From positions 1 through 39,703 of the forward strand of contig JANQZQ010000024.1 in assembly GCA_030728545.1 (NCBI GenBank): DNA of 39,703 bases, read 5' to 3'. The notes beneath the pieces were generated by a model. It made no database searches, was not told the DNA's origin, and saw only the letters and a program-made list of their open reading frames with translations. Positions 24,127-30,679 of this stretch are shown here, in pieces; the first letter of the stretch is position 1, and each line of letters starts with the position of its first letter. The translations under genes were made by a program, and so were the position numbers. This stretch comes from Ilumatobacteraceae bacterium. Its GTDB lineage: Bacteria > Actinomycetota > Acidimicrobiia > Acidimicrobiales > Ilumatobacteraceae.

Positions 24127-24711
24127 TCAGTAGCCCTGGGCAAACGCGGCCGGAGCGGGCGCCCCCCAGTGTAGAGCTTCCAGCAAGGCGAGCTCGCGCG
24201 CCCGCATTTTGTCGGCATTCACTTGCGTGTCATGGTCATAGCCAAGCACGTGCAGAATTCCATGCGTCACCAGTAATGCCAACTCGTCATCCAAGGTTCC
24301 GGCGTGCGATGGCGCCTGTTCGCTGGCAACAATCGGACACACAACGACGTCACCCACCAAGAGTGGAAGTTCACCAACATCCACCCGCGCCACAATCGGT
24401 GTTGATGAGTGAGCAGTGGGCCCCGTAGCGCGCGAGTTATCCACTAGGTCGATCGGAAACGCAAGCACATCGGTAGGGCCGTCAACACCCATATGCACGC
24501 GATTCATTTCAGTGATTGCTTCACGCGTGACAAAAAGCAGTGCCATCTCTGCTTGTCCGCGAACACCCTCGGCCTCAAGGATTCGCAGCGACAATTGCTG
24601 CCAACGCGCGCCATCCACCGACACATCCACTTGTTCGTCAGAAACGAAAACGTCGAGGTATCCGTCGCCACCAGCTCTTCGGGGTGCAGTGGACCGCGGC
24701 CGTTCAATCAC
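24127..24711 (-). CDS. ybeY: Endoribonuclease YbeY
   Basis: Zinc-dependent RNase involved in 16S rRNA 3' maturation and ribosome quality control. The 194-residue protein carries the signature HGILHVLGYDH with zinc ligands His150, His154 and His160, and the upstream MNRVHMGVDGPTDVLAFP and LLVGDVVVCP motifs. The N-terminal 15-20 residues are a basic extension beyond the usual start. The GTG start at 24709-24711 overlaps the phoH stop by 8 nt, giving translational coupling. Confidence 0.95.
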   Translation of the reverse strand: MIERPRSTAPRRAGGDGYLDVFVSDEQVDVSVDGARWQQLSLRILEAEGVRGQAEMALLFVTREAITEMNRVHMGVDGPTDVLAFPIDLVDNSRATGPTAHSSTPIVARVDVGELPLLVGDVVVCPIVASEQAPSHAGTLDDELALLVTHGILHVLGYDHDTQVNADKMRARELALLEALHWGAPAPAAFAQGY

Positions 24712-25693
24712 GCCGCTTTACCCCACGCAGACGGGCTGCGCTTTTGTCACTATTCGTTTCGTACGCAGCCACAATGTCTGCCACGATTTTGTGGCGCACG
24801 ACATCGGTGTATTCCAGGTGCACGAAAGTCAACCCGTCGATTCCGGTGAGCACGCGCTCGAGCCCGGCCAGACCGCTGCGGCCGTCGGGCACGTCCACCT
24901 GTGTGGTGTCGCCGGTGACGACTATTTTTGATCCGAAGCCGATGCGGGTGAGGAACATCTTCATTTGTTCTGGAGTCGTATTTTGAGCTTCATCGAGAAT
25001 GATGAAGCTGTTGTTCAGGGTTCGTCCGCGCATAAAGGCCAGCGGGGCAACTTCCACCACACCGCGTTCGAGATACTTCTGGGCGTTGTCGGCGCCAACC
25101 ATGTCATGCAAGGCGTCGAACAACGGACGCAGATACGGGTCAATCTTGGCCATCAAATCGCCGGGCAGAAACCCGAGCCGCTCCCCTGCTTCGACTGCGG
25201 GGCGCGTCAAGATGATGCGTTGTACAGATTTACTTTGAAGCGCCTGCACCGCCATCGCTACGGCAAGCCAACTTTTTCCAGTGCCCGCTGGCCCCAGGGC
25301 AAACGTAATCACATGCTCGGCAATGGCATCCACATAGCGGCGCTGACCCGCAGTTTTGGCGCGCACCGGCCGACTTTGGCCAACTCGCACGATGTCGGCA
25401 GTCAACACACTGCTCGGGCTCACATCACTGCGCACCATATCGATGACCCGACCCAAGATGACGAGGTCAAGCGATTCGCCTCGCTGCAAGAGTTCTGACA
25501 GCTCCAAAAACAATCGACCGACCAGATCAGATTCGGGGCCAGCCGCGGTGATTTCGTTGCCACGAACCAGGATCTTGGTCTGGGCAAATGCCTGCTCAAC
25601 ATGACGCAACAACTCGTCGCGTTCGCCGAGCAACGCCGCCATCAAGTGGGCGCCAGGCACGATGACCGTGCTGTTCGGGGTAGACACACTCAT
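24704..25693 (-). CDS. phoH: PhoH-like ATPase
   Basis: A 329-residue PhoH/YbeZ-type ATPase. Walker A GPAGTGKS lies near residues 134-141, followed by RPAVEAGERLGFLPGD, and Walker B FIILDEAQNTTPEQMK and the sensor VTGDTTQVD are clear. YbeZ-type PhoH proteins are linked to YbeY and RNA or ribosome processing, which fits the adjacent ybeY. The N-terminal 100 residues are the usual small KH-like region. The 207-residue unknown gene lies 7 nt upstream, so both may form one operon. Confidence 0.95.
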   Translation of the reverse strand: MSVSTPNSTVIVPGAHLMAALLGERDELLRHVEQAFAQTKILVRGNEITAAGPESDLVGRLFLELSELLQRGESLDLVILGRVIDMVRSDVSPSSVLTADIVRVGQSRPVRAKTAGQRRYVDAIAEHVITFALGPAGTGKSWLAVAMAVQALQSKSVQRIILTRPAVEAGERLGFLPGDLMAKIDPYLRPLFDALHDMVGADNAQKYLERGVVEVAPLAFMRGRTLNNSFIILDEAQNTTPEQMKMFLTRIGFGSKIVVTGDTTQVDVPDGRSGLAGLERVLTGIDGLTFVHLEYTDVVRHKIVADIVAAYETNSDKSAARLRGVKRRD

Positions 25694-25700
25694 GAAGCGA

Positions 25701-26324
25701 TCACGTCGCGGAGGTGCCCATGGACTCCTTCATGTTATCTGCGGCTGTGTTGTCTGAGACCTGTGTCTGGTCTGGCGCGTGAGCAGCAGAGAAATCAAGG
25801 GCAAAATATCGCTGGGTGGCCAGCGGCAACAACGAAACCTCACCCACCATCTGGCCCATCCGCAGCATCAGTTCAGCAGCCCCACCCGTGTCGCTGCCCT
25901 GTTTCGTTTCGGGCAGGTCGAACACCAGCAGTGCACCATCGCGTGCTTCAGCAGCGAGGGCTTCTTTGGCCAACGAAATATTTGCACCACGCACGGCCAC
26001 TGAATCGTCAACCACGACCCACATCACATAGTGCACGAGGCCTTTGCGCATCCGCTCGGTGTGGTGACGGCGAAAATACTCAGCGTTCAGCCAGCGCGTG
26101 GTGGAGATATCCGTGGCGATAAGTGTCATCACCACTGGGCGATTGTCCTCCCACACCACCCACACACGATTGGTCGAGTTCAACAGGGCGTCGTCAAACT
26201 CATGTCGGTTCACCACTTCGCTAAACGGCGACACGGGGTTGGCCGCATGCGCCCGGCGATAGAAATCCCACAAGCGATTACGCAAATCGACGTCACCAAG
26301 ACGCGTGTGCCGAGTAATAAACAT
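25701..26324 (-). CDS. Conserved-looking hypothetical protein upstream of phoH
   Basis: A 207-residue soluble protein I do not recognise. It has alternating short strands and helices (VWVVWEDNRPVVMTLIATDI, GLVHYVMWVVVDDS, DGALLVFDLPETKQ), an Arg/His-rich segment EYFRRHHTERMRKG, and a polar, low-complexity C-terminus after about residue 185. The strand pattern is loosely like a GNAT acetyltransferase, but the acetyl-CoA P-loop is not evident, so no function is assigned. It sits 7 nt upstream of phoH, leading the phoH-ybeY-corC operon, and is divergent from the GGDEF-EAL gene across 117 nt. Confidence 0.7.
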   Translation of the reverse strand: MFITRHTRLGDVDLRNRLWDFYRRAHAANPVSPFSEVVNRHEFDDALLNSTNRVWVVWEDNRPVVMTLIATDISTTRWLNAEYFRRHHTERMRKGLVHYVMWVVVDDSVAVRGANISLAKEALAAEARDGALLVFDLPETKQGSDTGGAAELMLRMGQMVGEVSLLPLATQRYFALDFSAAHAPDQTQVSDNTAADNMKESMGTSAT

Positions 26325-26354
26325 TGGGTCTCCAAAAAGGTGCCAACAGCACCC

Positions 26355-26369
26355 GAGGTCGTGGACCTC
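26355..26369. promoter_or_regulatory. Short perfect dyad in the divergent 26.3-26.4 kb gap
   Basis: GAGGTC (26355-26360) and GACCTC (26364-26369) are exact reverse complements around GTG. The dyad lies in the 117-nt region between the unknown phoH-operon gene and the GGDEF-EAL gene, where both promoters must lie. It may be an operator or a hairpin in the leader of one gene. No clear -10/-35 pair was identified. Confidence 0.3.
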
Positions 26370-26441
26370 CGCCCACTCACAAACTAGCGAATCACGCCGC
26401 CCAGCTGGTGGATTTACTACCGTTATGGCAGTGGTGTTCGC

Positions 26442-28721
26442 ATGACTGGGCGCACCTTGGAGCGCGCAGCGTGGTCATGTCTTGGCGCCGGCATCGTCGG
26501 TTCAGTTGTGCACGTGCTGGGTGGTGCGACGAACATCGGCTCAGTTGTGTACGGTCTGGCGCTCTTGGCCATCGTCGTGTCGACGGTCATTTCGGCAACT
26601 CGTCACCAGCTTGATCGTCGAATTCTCTCTGGCTTTTTCGTCATCATTGCAGCAATCATCATCGGACAACTTCTTTCTGCTGCTTCGCTTGGCGCAGTCG
26701 AGCATCTCGTGGCCGAAGTGGCTTTCTTCGTGGTGCAAATCACGCTGGTGCTGGGTTTGCTGCTGGTCGCCCAACGTCGCATCGGCCGCGAACCGCTCGG
26801 CATTCTGGCCGACGCATCCATTCTTTCGCTCGGTGCCTGGTTGGTGGTGTGGATTGTTGTGTTGCGACCGTTGTTCGACACGGTAAGCAACGAGCCGTTC
26901 GTGGCCGGTGTGCGCGGCCTCACATTTTCACTGTCGGCAGTGGTGCTGTTTTTGTTGGTAACCCTGCTGCTCGGTGATTCTGACAACAGCACCGTGGTGT
27001 GGTTGGCGAGCAGTGCGATTTTGTCGTCGTTGATCGGCGACGTCTTATGGGCACTGCACGAAGCCGAAGTCATCACCACGTCGCTCGCGGTACGCAACGC
27101 TCCGTACGTGATGGCATTGTTCGCCGCCTGTGCCACTCTGCTGCACCCCGGCATCCGAAACCTCACCGCCCAAGGTTCGTATCACGCGGCTCGCCCGATG
27201 GCTGGGCGTCTGGTTGTGGTCATCTCCGGGTTGGTCGTGCCGATTGCCGTATTCGCCTTAACCGATGCCCAAGACACTCGCGATCGAATCGTGCGCACCG
27301 TGTCGGTGCTGTTCTTGTCGGGTGTTGTGCTGCTGCGCGTGGTCATTGCGGTGCGCGCCAACGCCCAACTGCAATCCAAACTCATCGAAAGTGCGCAAAC
27401 CGACGCACTCACCGGCTTGGCCAATCGCAGCCTGATGTTGGAGCACGTCGATACCGCTCTGCGCACGGCATGGCGCGACAACCGCCAACCAACCGTGCTG
27501 TTCATTGACGTCGATCGATTCAAGAACATCAACGACAGCCTCGGGCATGCAGCCGGCGACGACGTGCTCATTGCAGTGGCCACACGGCTGCGGCTCATCT
27601 TGCCGACCCATTGCGTTGTTGGTCGCATCGCTGGTGACGAATTCGTAGTGCTCGACCCACAGACCAATGGCCCGAACGAATCCATGGTGCTCGCCGATCG
27701 TGTGCTCGAGTCGTTTCATGAGCCGTTGGCCCTTCGTCAAGGTGATGTGTTCGTGTCAGCGAGTATCGGAGTATCGACTTATCGCCCGTCAGTCACCAAT
27801 AGCGCCGATGACTTACTGCGCCACGCCGACACGGCCATGTACCGCGCCAAAGAGTCAGGGCGCAACTGTGTGGCCATCTTCGACGAATCCATGTTGGCCA
27901 GCGTCACCCAACGGCTTGCTGTCGAAACAGCCCTGTACCGCGCGCTGGAGCGCCGCGAATTGCGGCTCGTTCACCAACCAATCATCGATGTGGGTCTTGG
28001 CGAAGTTGTCGGGTTCGAAGCACTCATGCGTTGGGATCGCGACGACGGGTCTTCAATCTCACCGGCTGAGTTCATTCCGATTGCCGAAGAAACTGGCACC
28101 ATCGTGCCGATTGGTGCGTGGGCTCTTTTGGAAGCACTCACTCACCTCGGTGAATGGATTGCCAGCGGCGTATGCCCGCGTGACGCCACGATGGCAGTCA
28201 ATGTGTCACCGCGCCAACTGAGTGACCCGAACTTCGTCAATCTCGTGAGCGAAGCCCTCACTCGCGCTCACATTCCGGCTCGTCAGTTGTGGCTCGAAGT
28301 CACCGAAGGCGTCATGATTGCCCAACCAGACCAGGCCCTCGATGCACTCACCAAATTGTGCGACCTTGGTGTGCGCGTAGCCATTGATGACTTCGGCACG
28401 GGATACTCATCACTTTCGTTGCTGCAGAAGTTTCCGATTCATTGTTTGAAAATCGACCGCTCGTTCATCAGCGGTGTGGCCGACAACGCTGACGCTCGCT
28501 CACTCGTGCGCACGATTATCGCCATGTGCGAGTCGATGGGTCTCGACATCGTGGCCGAGGGCGTAGAAAGTGTTCGCCAGCTGCAAGTGCTTGGCGAGAT
28601 GCGCTGCGCCAAAGCGCAGGGTTACCTCATTAGTCATCCTGTGCCGCCAGAATCCATCGCCAGCACAGTCGCCACCATCAATGATCTCGGCCCGTGGCCG
28701 CGTACGAGGCGGCCCAGCTGA
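26442..28721 (+). CDS. Membrane GGDEF-EAL cyclic-di-GMP protein
   Basis: A 759-residue integral-membrane signalling protein. About ten hydrophobic helices fill residues 10-305. The GGDEF domain starts near TDALTGLANRSLML, with FIDVDRFKNINDSLGHAAGDDVL and the signature AGDEF at 397-401 (first Gly replaced by Ala). No RxxD inhibitory site is evident just upstream. The EAL domain has FEALMRW with Glu526, VTEGVMI and the loop-6 region IDDFGTGYSSL. It could synthesise and/or degrade cyclic-di-GMP; AGDEF variants are sometimes active, so the direction is unresolved. The N-terminal membrane part is probably the sensor, though I cannot name its family. Confidence 0.9.
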   Translation: MTGRTLERAAWSCLGAGIVGSVVHVLGGATNIGSVVYGLALLAIVVSTVISATRHQLDRRILSGFFVIIAAIIIGQLLSAASLGAVEHLVAEVAFFVVQITLVLGLLLVAQRRIGREPLGILADASILSLGAWLVVWIVVLRPLFDTVSNEPFVAGVRGLTFSLSAVVLFLLVTLLLGDSDNSTVVWLASSAILSSLIGDVLWALHEAEVITTSLAVRNAPYVMALFAACATLLHPGIRNLTAQGSYHAARPMAGRLVVVISGLVVPIAVFALTDAQDTRDRIVRTVSVLFLSGVVLLRVVIAVRANAQLQSKLIESAQTDALTGLANRSLMLEHVDTALRTAWRDNRQPTVLFIDVDRFKNINDSLGHAAGDDVLIAVATRLRLILPTHCVVGRIAGDEFVVLDPQTNGPNESMVLADRVLESFHEPLALRQGDVFVSASIGVSTYRPSVTNSADDLLRHADTAMYRAKESGRNCVAIFDESMLASVTQRLAVETALYRALERRELRLVHQPIIDVGLGEVVGFEALMRWDRDDGSSISPAEFIPIAEETGTIVPIGAWALLEALTHLGEWIASGVCPRDATMAVNVSPRQLSDPNFVNLVSEALTRAHIPARQLWLEVTEGVMIAQPDQALDALTKLCDLGVRVAIDDFGTGYSSLSLLQKFPIHCLKIDRSFISGVADNADARSLVRTIIAMCESMGLDIVAEGVESVRQLQVLGEMRCAKAQGYLISHPVPPESIASTVATINDLGPWPRTRRPS

Positions 28722-28776
28722 GCCTGTTCTGTTCGCGCAAACTTCAGTAACACGAATTTGAGTAACATAACGACCA

Positions 28777-29607
28777 ATGCGAGTGGCCAACCTGCAAGGT
28801 CGAGCAGCCTTCATTACCCCTGAGAACCTGGCAATTGATATCGAACGCGCCAGCAGCGGCGCGCTACCCCACGACCCGATGCAGTTGTTCGAACGCTGGG
28901 CGCAGGTGCGCAAGCTTGCGGCAACTGTGCATGGCGGCGTGCCGTTTGCTGCTGCCGATCTTGATGCGCCGTCACCACTTCCGCGACAGATTTTTGGCAT
29001 TGGCTTGAACTACCGAGAACACGCAGTCGAGACTGGCGCACCGATTCCCGACACGCCACTGACGTTCACCAAATTTGCCTCAGCCGTCAACAAGCCATTT
29101 GGCGACATCCCCATCGAAGTGTCGACCACCGATTGGGAAATTGAACTCGTCGTGGTCATCGGTTCGGGCGGTCGCAACATCGCCGAGTCAGCTGCGTGGG
29201 ACGCTGTAGCCGGGCTCTGCGTTGGCCAAGACATCAGTGACCGTGTGTTGCAGCGCGCCACCCAACCACCGCAGTTCAACCTGGGCAAAAGCCGACGGGG
29301 ATACGCACCGTTCGGCCCGTGGCTAGTTGACGCGACAACTGTGTCTAACCGTGATGCGCTCGCGCTGACCTGCACACTCAACGGCGAGGTGGTGCAACAG
29401 TCCAACAGCAGCGACTTAATTTTTTCGATTCCACAACTCGTTGCTTACCTGTCGAGCATCGTTGAGCTTTGCCCCGGCGACGCCATCTTCACCGGCACAC
29501 CGAGCGGCGTCGGCGGCGCGCGCACTCCACCACGCTTTTTGACATCAGGTGATGTGTTGGTATCAACTATTGACGGTGTTGGCTCGATTACCAACCGTTG
29601 CGTTTAG
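28777..29607 (+). CDS. Fumarylacetoacetate hydrolase-family protein
   Basis: A 276-residue FAH-fold enzyme of the group that includes acylpyruvases and oxaloacetate decarboxylases. The core starts at IFGIGLNYREHAVETG and continues with DWEIELVVVIG (metal-binding Glu residues), VAGLCVGQDISDR, FNLGKSRRGYAPFGPWLVD and GDAIFTGTPSGVGGAR. The ATG at 28777 follows a 55-nt gap after the GGDEF-EAL stop that contains two AGTAACA copies. The substrate is unknown. Its TAG interlocks with the TAA of the convergent SCO6745-like gene. Confidence 0.88.
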   Translation: MRVANLQGRAAFITPENLAIDIERASSGALPHDPMQLFERWAQVRKLAATVHGGVPFAAADLDAPSPLPRQIFGIGLNYREHAVETGAPIPDTPLTFTKFASAVNKPFGDIPIEVSTTDWEIELVVVIGSGGRNIAESAAWDAVAGLCVGQDISDRVLQRATQPPQFNLGKSRRGYAPFGPWLVDATTVSNRDALALTCTLNGEVVQQSNSSDLIFSIPQLVAYLSSIVELCPGDAIFTGTPSGVGGARTPPRFLTSGDVLVSTIDGVGSITNRCV

Positions 29608-30341
29608 ACGACGGCTGCTTTCAGTTCTGCCACGAGTGCAGCAAATTCACCGCGCTCGGCGGGTGTCAATGATTGTTCGTAGATGTTGCTCATCAATTTG
29701 GCTGTTGTGGCTTCGGCGCGGGCGCGGGCTGGCGCAAGGTGTGCCACGTCGGGATACGGCTCTTGGTAGCCATGAATCTTGGCAAAGAAATTTCCGTTCT
29801 CACCGGTCAGCACTGCTTGAAGGCCAGTCAAACCTTCGGCTACTACTGCGTTGATATGCAAACAGCCGCGCAGCTCACGTAGGTAGGTCACCAGACGGTA
29901 CGTGCGGGCATGCGGGTTGGCCGGCAACGGCTCGGCACGCAGACCTGCAAACAGCGACAAGCCACCGGCATCCACCGACGCCACTACTTGTTCGGCGAGC
30001 GCATTGAACCGAGCGGCCCCAGCAAAACCAGAAATGTGGGCGATGCCCCAGGCGTCTGCTGCTCCGACATAGCGCGAGCCTGCCTTGCGGGCACCTTCGA
30101 CGGCGACGCCGCGCTCCCACATCTTGCGCACCAGGGGCTGGTCGAAAAACACAAACGCTGAGTAAATGACATCAGCATCAACATCGCCGAGCACTCCGCC
30201 ACGGCCAGCGAAATAAAACGAAAACCCGTCTGAATAGCCGGCTGCCTTACCGATCTCAGCGGTGGCCGGGTCGAGCATGTATTTGCTGCCCAGGTCGGAA
30301 AAAAACGGGCTGATCTCGTCGGTGAGGGCGACTGAGCTCAT
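29604..30341 (-). CDS. SCO6745/EvbL-like family protein
   Basis: A 245-residue protein from the ATG at 30339-30341 (MSSVALTDEISPFF). The opening GFSFYFAGRGGVLGDVDADVIYSAFVFF resembles the actinobacterial SCO6745/EvbL family of unknown function (the match is from memory). The frame stays open to 30446 with several ATGs, but those starts would place coding sequence up against the glycine riboswitch, so the internal ATG leaves room for the gcvP promoter. The C-terminal half is helical, with a Glu/Ala-rich end (LTPAERGEFAALVAELKAAVV). The role is unknown. It is convergent with the FAH gene with interlocked stops. Confidence 0.65.
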   Translation of the reverse strand: MSSVALTDEISPFFSDLGSKYMLDPATAEIGKAAGYSDGFSFYFAGRGGVLGDVDADVIYSAFVFFDQPLVRKMWERGVAVEGARKAGSRYVGAADAWGIAHISGFAGAARFNALAEQVVASVDAGGLSLFAGLRAEPLPANPHARTYRLVTYLRELRGCLHINAVVAEGLTGLQAVLTGENGNFFAKIHGYQEPYPDVAHLAPARARAEATTAKLMSNIYEQSLTPAERGEFAALVAELKAAVV

Positions 30342-30445
30342 AGGGCTGGTGGGCGATGTGGCGTTGGGCATATCTGCCATAGTAGGCACCCCGATAGTCA
30401 CGGTCATTGGCGGCAGCTCAACTACGCTGACGAATGCCATCGTCA

Positions 30446-30626
30446 TCTCGGGAGAGTGAAGCGCATTGCCAGTGCGCCATCACACCGAAGGAGCAACCAC
30501 CCCGGAACCTCTCAGGTACCTGAACCGAAATGATGGGCAACGCTGGAAAGCGAGGAGACCGACATCTCCTCCACCGACGGGGAAAAGCGGCTCGCCGCTG
30601 AAGCTCTCAGGTGCCAAAGACAGCGG
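30446..30626 (+). promoter_or_regulatory. Tandem glycine riboswitch upstream of gcvP
   Basis: Two glycine aptamer signatures lie in tandem before gcvP. Aptamer I: GGGAGAG at 30450-30456, the core CCGAAGGAGCAA at 30485-30496, and CCTCTCAGG at 30508-30516, whose CTCTC pairs with GAGAG. Aptamer II: a short linker and GGAGA near 30554, the core CCGACGGGGAAAAGC at 30574-30588, the hairpin GCGGC/GCCGC at 30587-30598, and GCTCTCAGG at 30603-30611 followed by CCAAAGACAG. Cooperative tandem aptamers of this kind typically turn on glycine cleavage genes. With the next hairpin this accounts for the only gene-free stretch over 300 nt in the window (30342-30679). Confidence 0.92.
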
Positions 30627-30627
30627 G

Positions 30628-30655
30628 GGTGCAAGCGCAGCACTGCGTTGGCACC
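30628..30655 (+). promoter_or_regulatory. Candidate expression-platform hairpin before gcvP
   Basis: GGTGC (30628-30632) pairs with GCACC (30651-30655). An inner stem CGCA/TGCG with a GCAC loop (30636-30647) sits between three-nt mismatches on each side. GGCACC (30650-30655) is also complementary to GGTGCC inside aptamer II (30610-30615), so the two pairings are mutually exclusive. The GAAGGA ribosome-binding site (30671-30676) and gcvP ATG (30680) follow. Switching by this competition is inferred from base pairing by eye. Confidence 0.45.
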
Positions 30656-30679
30656 ATCCACGTCGGCATCGAAGGACTC

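Noticed and set aside
30342..30446. Longer N-terminus for the SCO6745-like gene
   Set aside because: It would put coding sequence up against the riboswitch and leave no room for the gcvP promoter; the extra residues have no family likeness.
30611..30679. Upstream start for gcvP
   Set aside because: That segment is riboswitch aptamer and leader; the ATG at 30680 has a good ribosome-binding site and the standard N-terminus.
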